From positions 1-10,554 of the forward strand of contig JAGWZS010000041.1 of NCBI GenBank assembly GCA_018971905.1: DNA of 10,554 nt. The letters run 5' to 3'. Origin of the DNA: Rhodospirillales bacterium. GTDB taxonomy: Bacteria > Pseudomonadota > Alphaproteobacteria > Acetobacterales > Acetobacteraceae. Positions 1 through 5,978 of this stretch are shown here, one piece after another (positions within the stretch are counted from its first letter, which is position 1; each line of letters opens with the position of its first letter). The position numbers and the translations under genes were made by a program. A model generated the notes under the pieces. That model was given only the letters and a program-made list of their open reading frames with translations. It searched no databases and was not told the origin of the DNA.

Positions 1-166
1 GCGCGATACGGTGATGGCGCTGGATATGGCGCTGGCCCTGGCTGAGCCGGAATTGCGCGGGGAGGAATTGCGGACTGCCGCGCAGGCGCTGGCGCGGCTG
101 ACAGGCAGCATTGGGGTGGAAGAGATTCTCGATGCCGTGTTCTCAGGCTTTTGCATCGGGAAATGA
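1..166 (+). CDS. mnmE: MnmE (TrmE) tRNA modification GTPase, C-terminal fragment
   Basis: This is the last 54 codons of a gene that begins left of the window. The frame from base 2 reads to the TGA at 164-166 and ends in FCIGK, the signature C-terminus of MnmE. The cysteine in this tail is a conserved family feature. MnmE partners with MnmG to install the 5-carboxymethylaminomethyl group on wobble uridine of certain tRNAs, in the cytoplasm. The visible part is the C-terminal helical domain ([20 protein letters not shown]); the G domain lies outside the window. Its stop codon abuts the stop of the convergent minus-strand gene at 167-169, so no spacer is left for a private terminator. Identification rests on the tail motif and is fairly secure. 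Confidence 0.9.
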   Translation, partial: RDTVMALDMALALAEPELRGEELRTAAQALARLTGSIGVEEILDAVFSGFCIGK

Positions 167-1354
167 TTACGATAAAGGATCGGCTCCCAAAGCCGCCAGC
201 CCGGCCCAGCTTGTGGCGCTGAGCGACGGGCGGCGGTAATAGTTGAAATTCTGCGCTGGTGTGTTTGTTTGCAATGCGGGTCCAACCGTAAGCCCCGTGC
301 TGAGCATAGGAGATACGGTGGCGTATACATAGCCTTGCGGCACGATATTTGCTGACACCGTCTGCAAGAACGTCTCCGCCAGTGGGTTTTTCATGCGCTT
401 CAGCGCCAGGACGGCGAAACCCGTGCCTTCCAGCCATATACCCTGGCTGGCGCTGGAAAACCCGATGCCCGCCCCATGGCGCAGCGCCTTGATGGCATTC
501 GCGGCACTGGCGGCATCGCCCAGCCCGGCGAGGTAAGGCCAGATGCCGGCATCGGCCGCGACCATGGCGTCCGGCTTGCCTTGCGGGGTGAGGCCGGTTT
601 TGAACAACCCAGCCGGCGCGTCGTAAGCGGCATGCACAAAGGCGGCGGCATGGCGAGCATCCGCTGTGCGGCCGAGTTTTTTGAAGGCCACGGCAAGGTC
701 CAGGTTCTGCTCAGTGCTTTGCCAAGTGAGCTTTTGCTGAGACCTGTCGAAGCCATAGAACCCGCCATAATAGCCCATGGGGGCGCGGAGCTGTTCGTTA
801 AGAAAATCGCCAGCCTTGTTGGCGGGCTTTTCCATGCCCAGGGCGGCCCAAAGCAGCATGGCCCAGGCGAGCGGCCCGGTGTCGGTGCCAAGCTGATAGG
901 GGTCCTCGTCCCACTGGTTGGTTTTTTTGTTCCAAAAGCCAGGTAGTTTCGCGGGTGTGGCCATGGGCCCGGCGGCATAGCCGTTACGCAGGCGGCCATC
1001 GGTGAATGTGCGGTCGTGCGCCTGGGCAAGGCTGAGTGCCTGGCCGATGCGTATTGCCTCCGGCTTGTGCCCGGCGGCCAACAGCAGCAGGCCCGCCAGC
1101 GCATTATCATACACATAGGCGGCGTTGGCTTGCGTCAGGTCGAACGCATTCCCATCCGGGCCGGTGTTCACCAGGTAGGAGTTGAGCAGCACCGGGCCAT
1201 CGCCCAGTGCCGCCAACTGGCCCAGAATCGCCCGCGCGAAGCGATTTGTTGCTGCTGCCCGCGCGGTGGCTGGCAGCAGCAAGGCCCCGGCGGTGAAGGC
1301 CCGGCGGGTGAGGTTAGCCAAGGATTTCGGCGAGCAGTTCGGTGGTGCGGCCAT
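167..1354 (-). CDS. Tat-exported six-hairpin glycosidase-like protein
   Basis: An exported protein of about 395 residues with no gene name I recognise. The N-terminus carries TRRAFTAGALLL followed by PATARA (about residues 16-33), a twin-arginine signal with a likely Ala-x-Ala cleavage site, so the folded protein is probably moved to the periplasm by Tat. The mature part has repeated helix-pair motifs typical of (alpha/alpha)6-barrel sugar-active proteins: YVYDNALA (80-87), DGRLRNGY (119-126), YQLGTDTGPLAWA (153-165), STEQNLDLA (213-221) and IWLEGTGFAVLAL (306-318). A hydrolytic role on a polysaccharide is an inference; I cannot assign catalytic acids or substrate. The start is uncertain. ATG at 1354 overlaps the upstream hydrolase gene by 41 bases; TTG at 1321 overlaps by 8 and gives a shorter signal peptide. 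Neither has a clear Shine-Dalgarno, which suggests coupling to the hydrolase gene. The frame is open further upstream to 1480, but that stretch is a proline-rich shadow of the hydrolase gene. Confidence 0.75.
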   Translation of the reverse strand: MAAPPNCSPKSLANLTRRAFTAGALLLPATARAAATNRFARAILGQLAALGDGPVLLNSYLVNTGPDGNAFDLTQANAAYVYDNALAGLLLLAAGHKPEAIRIGQALSLAQAHDRTFTDGRLRNGYAAGPMATPAKLPGFWNKKTNQWDEDPYQLGTDTGPLAWAMLLWAALGMEKPANKAGDFLNEQLRAPMGYYGGFYGFDRSQQKLTWQSTEQNLDLAVAFKKLGRTADARHAAAFVHAAYDAPAGLFKTGLTPQGKPDAMVAADAGIWPYLAGLGDAASAANAIKALRHGAGIGFSSASQGIWLEGTGFAVLALKRMKNPLAETFLQTVSANIVPQGYVYATVSPMLSTGLTVGPALQTNTPAQNFNYYRRPSLSATSWAGLAALGADPLS

Positions 1355-2015
1355 TGGCGATGGTGGCGGCGCGGGCGTCGTAATGGGCGCTGGCGGCGCG
1401 GGCGAAGGCATGGTGGGCGGCGGGGTAGATGAAGGCATCCACCCAATCGTTCTCCTCAATGCTTTCAAGCAGTTTATCACGGCCTTCGGCGGGGAAAAAC
1501 TCGTCCAGCTCTGCGATATGCAGCATCAGCGGCGCCTTGATTGTGGCGAATTCCGGCAGCAGATTATCCAGCGCCACGCCGTAATAAGAGACGTTGACAT
1601 CCGCATCGGAGCGCCCGGCCATCATCACCGCCAGGCGTCCACCCAGGCAGTAGCCGATGGTGCCCGCATTGCCATTGCAGCCCGGCAGTTTGCGCGCGGC
1701 GGCAAGGGTGGTTTTCAAATCTTCCACGCCTTTATCCTGGTCGAACCGCTGCATCAGGCCAACGGCGCGCTTCCACTCGGCTTCAGTTTTGTCAGAGAGA
1801 TTCACGCCGGGCTTCAGCCGCCAGAACAAATCCGGCGCGATGGCGATAAAGCCTTGCGCTGCCAGGTTTTGCGCGGTTTCACGCAGTGAGTCGTTCACGC
1901 CGAAAATTTCCTGGATCACCACGATGGCGCCAGCACTTGCCTTGCCCTCCGGCTCCCAGACGAAGGCTGAGAATTCGCCGCTGCCATCCGCGGCGGTTAG
2001 TTTTATTTCGCGCAT
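1314..2015 (-). CDS. dienelactone hydrolase family protein
   Basis: A cytoplasmic alpha/beta hydrolase of 233 residues, the usual length for the family. The catalytic set is complete and falls at the classic numbering: Glu36 in VVIQEIFGVN, nucleophile Cys123 in GYCLGGRLA, Asp171 in AELDEFFP and His202 in AAHHAF. Family members hydrolyse dienelactones in chlorocatechol breakdown, but many chromosomal paralogues act on other esters or lactones. No catabolic neighbours are present, so the substrate is unknown and I withhold the name clcD. The start ATG at 2015 is preceded by GGAG at about 2021-2025 with good spacing. The gene is first in a probable two-gene unit with the Tat-exported protein, which begins inside its 3' end. 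Confidence 0.92.
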   Translation of the reverse strand: MREIKLTAADGSGEFSAFVWEPEGKASAGAIVVIQEIFGVNDSLRETAQNLAAQGFIAIAPDLFWRLKPGVNLSDKTEAEWKRAVGLMQRFDQDKGVEDLKTTLAAARKLPGCNGNAGTIGYCLGGRLAVMMAGRSDADVNVSYYGVALDNLLPEFATIKAPLMLHIAELDEFFPAEGRDKLLESIEENDWVDAFIYPAAHHAFARAASAHYDARAATIANGRTTELLAEILG

Positions 2016-2042
2016 CCTGGTCTCCGTGTGCTTAAGCGATTA

Positions 2043-2069
2043 CCGCCCTGGCCGGGATGGCCTGGGCGG
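2043..2069. repeat. GC-rich inverted repeat upstream of the hydrolase gene
   Basis: An 11-bp near-perfect inverted repeat: CCGCCCTGGCC at 2043-2053 and GGCCTGGGCGG at 2059-2069, one mismatch, 5-base loop. It lies 28 bases upstream of the hydrolase start on the minus strand. No T-run follows on either strand, so it is not an obvious terminator. It could be a 5'-leader stem, an operator or a dispersed palindromic repeat. Confidence 0.5.
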
Positions 2070-2100
2070 GCGGAGTGTAAGGGATGGCCGTGGAGGGTGC

Positions 2101-2120
2101 AAAGGCGGCCTGCCGCCCTT
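2101..2120 (-). terminator. possible terminator of the Hint-protein gene
   Basis: Read on the minus strand, 5 bases past the TGA of the Hint-protein gene, GGCGG and CCGCC pair around a 4-base loop. The stem extends by three weaker pairs and ends in TTT. The stem is short and the T-run is only three bases, part of it inside the stem, so the termination role is tentative. Confidence 0.4.
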
Positions 2121-2125
2121 GCGGT

Positions 2126-3133
2126 TCAGGCCGCGGCGGCGGTTCCAGCCAGGGCGGTGAGCCTGACCGCCAGAGCCTTCGGTACCTGGCGTGCGGATTT
2201 GGCGCGCGGCAAGGGCATTTCCACGAGCGGTTCGGCGGTGCCGAGAGCCTCATGCTCCTGCCAGTTGTCGAAGCCTAGGCGCGCGACATTGTCGATAAAG
2301 GTTTCCGCCGGAACGCCTTCGGCCAGAACCAAGGCGTGGCTGGAAAGCTCGACATGATAATAGACGAACATTTCCGGCACGTTGTTTTCCCGCAGGATGG
2401 TGACGCCATTCACCAGCGCGCCGGCCTGAACGAGAATGCCATCCAGCAGGAAGGCATGGTCGGGCGAGCAGAGCAGGTCACGCTGTGGCAGGCCGCCGCC
2501 AAAGGCGCCCTGGCGGATGCGCACCGGGTTCACGCGCTGCGGGTCGGCGAACAGGCGCGAGACGGTCTGGCGCCCCAGCCAGCGGATTTCATGCGCCGCG
2601 CCGTCGGCGGTGAGCACGAGATCGCCCGGTTGCAGGCTTTCAACCGGCTTTTCGCCGTCCGGCGTGGCAATGGCGGTGCCCGCCATGAAGCAGATCGGCG
2701 CGCCGTTGACCAGGCTCCACTCATTACTGGTGCCGGTGGTGTCGTAATTCAGTGTGCCGGTGTTGCCATGGGCGAGCGCCTTGGAGGCGGTGTTGCTTAC
2801 GGCGACGAAATACCAGCTGCCAGACCCATCCGTGGCGGTGTTGGCGACAAACCCCGTTACCCCGCCGATTGTGGCCGTGCCAAAGTAATAGGCCGTGGTG
2901 GGGGTGTTACCGCTGAGGGTAAGGTTGAAAATATCGCGATGGCCGGAGGTGCCGGCAGTGTTGTTGTCGCCCAGGATGTTCAGGTTATCGCTGCCAGAGC
3001 CGGTATCTGTCGCGCTGGCGTTGCTGCTTACCTTGGAGGCGATTGTGATGGAGTCGGAACCGGAGGCGAGGGACGAGCTGTAGCTTGAGCCAAGCGTGAT
3101 GGAGTAGACGATGAGATTGGATTCCGTCGCCAT
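2126..3133 (-). CDS. Hint-domain (Hint_2, hedgehog/intein-type) protein
   Basis: A protein of 335 residues in two parts. Residues 1-145 are rich in Ser, Thr, Gly, Asn and Asp, with short beta-strand-like runs and no classical signal peptide. From about 146 to 290 a Hint_2-type domain follows: it opens at Cys148 in ICFMAGTAIATPDG, continues through VESLQPGDLVLTADG and the block with SPDHAF (His226), and ends near VYYHVELSSHALVLAEGVPAETFID. A C-terminal tail of about 45 residues is Ala/Leu-rich. Hint domains can cleave peptide bonds autocatalytically. Cys148 and His226 are in the expected places, but I see no terminal His-Asn of a splicing intein, so cleavage rather than splicing would be expected if it is active. 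Such proteins recur in Acetobacteraceae and are probably surface-associated or secreted by a signal-less route, which is inference. ATG at 3133 has AAGGAGA at 3139-3145, a strong ribosome binding site. Confidence 0.85.
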   Translation of the reverse strand: MATESNLIVYSITLGSSYSSSLASGSDSITIASKVSSNASATDTGSGSDNLNILGDNNTAGTSGHRDIFNLTLSGNTPTTAYYFGTATIGGVTGFVANTATDGSGSWYFVAVSNTASKALAHGNTGTLNYDTTGTSNEWSLVNGAPICFMAGTAIATPDGEKPVESLQPGDLVLTADGAAHEIRWLGRQTVSRLFADPQRVNPVRIRQGAFGGGLPQRDLLCSPDHAFLLDGILVQAGALVNGVTILRENNVPEMFVYYHVELSSHALVLAEGVPAETFIDNVARLGFDNWQEHEALGTAEPLVEMPLPRAKSARQVPKALAVRLTALAGTAAAA

Positions 3134-3152
3134 GATCTCTCCTTAAAAACGA

Positions 3153-3177
3153 AATAGATAAGCAAAAATTATCTATT
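3153..3177 (-). promoter_or_regulatory. AT-rich hairpin in the leader of the Hint-protein gene
   Basis: A perfect 9-bp inverted repeat, AATAGATAA at 3153-3161 and TTATCTATT at 3169-3177, with a 7-base loop GCAAAAA. It ends about 8 bases before the Shine-Dalgarno of the Hint gene and close to the start point expected from the TATAAT at 3182-3187. It may be a 5'-end stabilising stem or a repressor operator. It lacks the GC-rich stem of a terminator. Confidence 0.55.
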
Positions 3178-3181
3178 CGTA

Positions 3182-3211
3182 ATTATAAGAGAACAAAGGA
3201 GTGTACAATAA
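3182..3211 (-). promoter_or_regulatory. candidate sigma70-type promoter of the Hint-protein gene
   Basis: On the minus strand a perfect -10 hexamer TATAAT (3182-3187) lies 18 bases from TTATTG (3206-3211), or 15 bases from TTGTAC (3203-3208). It sits in an island of about 120 bases (3141-3265) far more AT-rich than anything nearby. A second TATAAT at 3221-3226 could be an alternative. Start point and strength are unknown. Confidence 0.45.
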
Positions 3212-3314
3212 CTATTATCGATTATAATTTTAGACAATCTTAGCGTGTAGAAAATAATTTGGGCATTTTGTCCTTTTTGCTGTCCGTATCGGCGTGCGGC
3301 GGCGCGCCTGATGC

Positions 3315-4436
3315 TCAGATGTAATACTCAGCCAGCGGCGCGAAGCCGTTGAAGTTTTGGCTGGCATAGCTTGTCACATAAGCGCCGGTATCGTGGATCA
3401 GCACCGTGTCACCGGACTTCAGCCCCAACGGCAGCTGGTACGGGGTTTTTTCGTACATCACGTCCACCCCGTCGCAAGAGGGGCCGGCCAGCACCACAGG
3501 GCCGGTTGCGCCCTCGCCAGCGGTGATACGGTAGCGGATCGCCTCGCCCTCGGTTTCGGCCAGCCCGCCGAAGCGGCCGATATCCAGATACACCCAGCGG
3601 CGCTCATCCTCCGGCATCCGGCGGCAGACCAGCACGGCTTCCGCCGCCACCACCCCGGCATTGCCAACCATGGCGCGGCCGGGCTCGATCAGCATATCCG
3701 GCAGGTCGTTGCCGAAATGCTGGCGCATCGCGGCCATGATGGCGGTGCTGAATGCATCATGCTCGGGCACGTCTTCCTGGTAGCGGGTGGGAAAGCCGCC
3801 GCCGAGATTGAGCATTTGCACGGGCAGGCCGGCGTTTTTCAAATCCGTGAACAGCATCGCCACCTCGGCGATGGCGAGTTCATACGCCAGCGTGCCGGTC
3901 TGCTGGCTGCCGACATGGAAAGAGAGCCCGTGCGGCACGAGGCCCAGCCCGGGGGCGGCCAGCATCAGCGCCTTGGCTTTTTCCAGCGTGGTGCCGAATT
4001 TTTTGGACAGCGGCCATTCCGCGCCGACATTGTTCACGGCAATGCGGCAGTAGATTTTGGCCCCCGGCGCGTGGGCGGCGATTTTTTCCAGCTCCTCAGC
4101 CGAATCGAAGGCGTAGAGCGGCACGCCGTGGGCGTGGGCGGCGGCTATGGCGCTTGGCTTTTTTACCGTGTTGCCAAAGGAGATTGCCTCGGCCTTGGCG
4201 CCAGCCGCGAGGCAGGCTTCGATCTCGGGCAGGGAGGCGGCGTCGAAGCAGGAGCCAGCCTGGGCCAGCAGCCGCAGGATTTGCGGCGCGGGATTGGCCT
4301 TTACCGCATAATAGATGGCGGCTTCGGGTAGGGCCGCGCGCAGGCGGGCGAAATTTTCCGCCACCTGGTCAAGGTCCAGCACCAGGCATGGCGTTGCGGG
4401 GTGCGACGCCAGAAAAGAAGCGATTTTGGGAGTCAT
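3315..4436 (-). CDS. ornithine decarboxylase, PLP-dependent fold type III
   Basis: A cytoplasmic enzyme of about 373 residues that should convert ornithine to putrescine, the entry to polyamine synthesis. The barrel domain has the PLP-lysine motif YYAVKANP (Lys46 in this numbering), then FDAASLPEIEACLAAG, ISFGNTVKK, SFHVGSQ, the glycine loop LNLGGGFP and EPGRAMVG. The C-terminal domain has VYLDIGRFGGLAET and the active-site GPSCDGVDVMYE, where Cys and Asp come from the partner subunit of the dimer. Length and motifs fit the compact alphaproteobacterial type. Lysine or dual specificity cannot be excluded. I chose ATG at 4436 because AAGGA precedes it with 8 bases spacing. In-frame ATGs at 4445 and 4457 exist, but the first has no spacer to its AAGG and the second would rely on bases inside the leader hairpin. 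The usual symbol would be speC/speF/odc, and I leave it blank. Confidence 0.9.
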   Translation of the reverse strand: MTPKIASFLASHPATPCLVLDLDQVAENFARLRAALPEAAIYYAVKANPAPQILRLLAQAGSCFDAASLPEIEACLAAGAKAEAISFGNTVKKPSAIAAAHAHGVPLYAFDSAEELEKIAAHAPGAKIYCRIAVNNVGAEWPLSKKFGTTLEKAKALMLAAPGLGLVPHGLSFHVGSQQTGTLAYELAIAEVAMLFTDLKNAGLPVQMLNLGGGFPTRYQEDVPEHDAFSTAIMAAMRQHFGNDLPDMLIEPGRAMVGNAGVVAAEAVLVCRRMPEDERRWVYLDIGRFGGLAETEGEAIRYRITAGEGATGPVVLAGPSCDGVDVMYEKTPYQLPLGLKSGDTVLIHDTGAYVTSYASQNFNGFAPLAEYYI

Positions 4437-4457
4437 CGCCCTCATCCTTTCTCTCAT

Positions 4458-4484
4458 TTGCCCGCCTGTTCACGCGGCGGGCAA
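4458..4484 (-). promoter_or_regulatory. leader hairpin just upstream of the ornithine decarboxylase start
   Basis: A perfect 9-bp inverted repeat, TTGCCCGCC at 4458-4466 and GGCGGGCAA at 4476-4484, with a 9-base loop. On the minus strand it ends 21 bases before the chosen ATG and touches the alternative ATG at 4457. It lacks a following T-run, so it is a structured leader element rather than a terminator. Confidence 0.6.
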
Positions 4485-4486
4485 GG

Positions 4487-4570
4487 TTATCGAAACGGTC
4501 CAACGAACCAGCCGACTTCCAGGTTGCCCCAGTCGTGCTGCCAGAACGCTTGACGCCGTTGCGTAACCGG
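4487..4570 (-). promoter_or_regulatory. candidate polyamine-related leader RNA (speF-like) or peptide remnant
   Basis: In this stretch of the decarboxylase leader, the minus strand reads in one frame as WQHDWGNLEVGWFVGPFR and then TAA at 4487-4489, two bases before the leader hairpin. No start codon of any common kind is visible in that frame for at least 20 codons upstream. It could be a structured leader RNA; alphaproteobacterial ornithine decarboxylase genes are known to carry the speF motif (Rfam). It could also be the tail of a decayed gene. I cannot fold or align it here, so identity is open. Confidence 0.25.
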
Positions 4571-4646
4571 AGACCGGCAGAGGCACGTACGTTGCTGCGT
4601 GATGCGCCCCTTAAAGCCAAGGGGTGCGGGGTGCAAGTGGTTTCGT

Positions 4647-4670
4647 GCGCGCCGCACAAGGGCGCCGCGC
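4647..4670 (-). terminator. GC-rich hairpin after the small secreted-protein gene
   Basis: GCGCG at 4647-4651 pairs with CGCGC at 4666-4670, then a C/C mismatch, then CGC (4653-4655) with GCG (4662-4664), around a 6-base loop. It begins 2 bases past the stop of the secreted-protein gene. No T-run follows, so it may only stabilise the 3' end. Confidence 0.35.
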
Positions 4671-4672
4671 GG

Positions 4673-5089
4673 TTATTTATTGTAAGCGGTATAGGTGACG
4701 GTGAAGGTGTTGAAGCTGCTGCCGTTGGCGGTCTGCGTGCCGAGCGCGATGTCGGTCGCGGCGCACAGATCGACGCTGTAGAGGATCGCCACTCCGTTAC
4801 CGCCCAGCAGCTGTACTTTTATGTCGTAATTGCAATCATCGCCGGTGGTGTCGGCCTTGCCATCGTTGAAGCCAATATTGTTGCTGGCTCCCGCTTTGGT
4901 GGCACTGTTGGGCAATGCGCTCCCCCAGCTCGGGGCAGAATGCCGCGAGAGATAGACCGCCGTGATGTCCTGGCTGGTATTATTGTCCAGCGTGAAGCCG
5001 AGGTCGGAGCAAAAAGCGGCGCTGGTCGGCAGCATGGCGCCGGCAAGCCCAAGTGGAACAGACAGCGCGAGGTGGCAAAGCTTTTTCAT
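4673..5089 (-). CDS. small secreted protein of unknown function
   Basis: A 138-residue exported protein. Residues 1-25 form a Sec-type signal peptide: MKK, a hydrophobic core, and a likely cleavage near TSAA-FC. The mature part of about 110 residues looks all-beta: FTLDNNTSQDITAVYLSRH, then a SAPSWGSALPNS segment, then NYDIKVQLLGGNG and LYSVDLCAAT. This pattern (NxT-x-xI-xxVYLS, SWG, DIKV, a late Leu-Cys) resembles a family of small periplasmic proteins in Acetobacteraceae and other Proteobacteria with no assigned function. That resemblance is from memory. Cys86 and Cys109 could form a disulphide. ATG at 5089 is chosen because GGAGG precedes it with ideal spacing. The longer frame to 5131 would destroy the signal peptide. 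It is divergent from the two-component system, so regulation by that system is possible. Confidence 0.75.
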   Translation of the reverse strand: MKKLCHLALSVPLGLAGAMLPTSAAFCSDLGFTLDNNTSQDITAVYLSRHSAPSWGSALPNSATKAGASNNIGFNDGKADTTGDDCNYDIKVQLLGGNGVAILYSVDLCAATDIALGTQTANGSSFNTFTVTYTAYNK

Positions 5090-5258
5090 GGCTCCCTCCA
5101 GAAACGCAGCCATACCCGGCAGGATGATCACCGGAGTAGACGAAGTTTAGGGCCTAAATCGCAACAAAATCAAGATACAAACAAGCCGTCAGGACAAAAT
5201 TGTCACGTATTGCAACCTGTACTGCCCAAGCTTGCAGCGGGACGCTATTGTAACAGGC
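5090..5258. promoter_or_regulatory. divergent control region between secreted protein and response regulator
   Basis: This spacer must hold promoters for both directions. Visible elements are a palindrome TTTAGG-G-CCTAAA at 5146-5158, a palindrome GACAA-AA-TTGTC at 5193-5204, and a direct repeat TATTGCAAC (5208-5216) / TATTGTAAC (5246-5254) spaced 38 bases. The second repeat ends 4 bases before the regulator's ATG. OmpR-family regulators commonly bind direct repeats, so autoregulation is plausible. No convincing -35/-10 pair is seen. Confidence 0.4.
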
Positions 5259-5978
5259 ATGGAAACCCCGCCGCATATATTGGTTGTTGATGACGATCGC
5301 GAAATTCGTGAGCTGCTGGCCAAGTTCCTGGAGCGCCAGCGCCTGCGCGTCACCGCCGCGCGGGACGGAAAAGAAGCCCGCCGCGCCTTTTTGAATGGCC
5401 ATTACCAGCTGGTGGTGCTGGATCTGATGCTGCCGGGTGAGGGCGGGCTGGAGCTGGCGCGCTGGTTCCGGGCCGAGACCAACGTGCCGATCATCATGCT
5501 CACCGCCATGGCCGATGAGACGGACCGGATTATCGGGCTGGAGCTGGGGGCGGATGATTATGTCACCAAGCCGTTCAACCCGCGTGAGCTGCTGGCGCGC
5601 ATCCGCGCCGTGCTGCGCCGCACCGCCGAGGCCGAGGACCGTGTTGCCGAGCAGGCCGCCAAGGTTTACCAGTTCGCCGGCTGGGTGCTGGAAACCGCCC
5701 GCCGCCGCCTGCTGGACCCAAGCGGGGTGGAGGTTGCGATTACCGGCGGCGAATATGACCTGCTGGTGGCGCTGCTAGACCGGCCAAACCGCGTGCTGAC
5801 CCGCGACATGCTGCTGGATTTGCTACGCGGGCGCCAAGCCGGGCCGTTTGACCGCGCGATCGACGTGGCGGTTTCGCGCCTGCGCCGCAAGCTGGAGGAT
5901 GACGGGCGCAACGCCCAGCTTATTAAAACCGTGCGGGGTGGCGGTTATGTGCTGTCCACGCCCGTGGAGCGGCTTTGA
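5259..5978 (+). CDS. OmpR-family response regulator
   Basis: A DNA-binding regulator of 239 residues. The receiver domain (about 5-122) has the acidic pair Asp11/Asp12 in ILVVDDDRE, the phosphoacceptor Asp55 in VVLDLMLPG, Thr82 in IIMLTAM and Lys104 in YVTKPFNPRELLARIRA. The winged-helix domain (about 140-236) shows the VLTRDMLLDLLRG helix, the recognition-helix segment DRAIDVAVSRLRRKLEDD and the wing KTVRGGGYVLS. It should be phosphorylated by the adjacent kinase and act on promoters. The start at ATG 5259 puts the receiver strand at the normal distance. An in-frame TTG at 5232 is possible, and neither has a good Shine-Dalgarno. The closest familiar relatives are OmpR-like regulators paired with EnvZ-like kinases. 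The stimulus and targets are unknown. Confidence 0.93.
   Translation: METPPHILVVDDDREIRELLAKFLERQRLRVTAARDGKEARRAFLNGHYQLVVLDLMLPGEGGLELARWFRAETNVPIIMLTAMADETDRIIGLELGADDYVTKPFNPRELLARIRAVLRRTAEAEDRVAEQAAKVYQFAGWVLETARRRLLDPSGVEVAITGGEYDLLVALLDRPNRVLTRDMLLDLLRGRQAGPFDRAIDVAVSRLRRKLEDDGRNAQLIKTVRGGGYVLSTPVERL

Noticed and set aside
3357..4331. Plus-strand open frame antisense to the decarboxylase gene
   Set aside because: The minus strand encodes a fully conserved PLP enzyme here. The plus frame is His/Gly/Ala-rich with no recognisable domain.
4369..4659. Minus-strand open frame of 96 codons in the decarboxylase leader
   Set aside because: It overlaps the decarboxylase N-terminus in another frame, has Arg/Ser-rich composition and no clear ribosome binding site or motif.
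4154..5290. Long plus-strand open frame (378 codons)
   Set aside because: It crosses the decarboxylase start, its leader and the whole secreted-protein gene on the opposite strand. Its translation is Arg/Pro/Gly-rich and matches no motif; it is a high-GC shadow frame.
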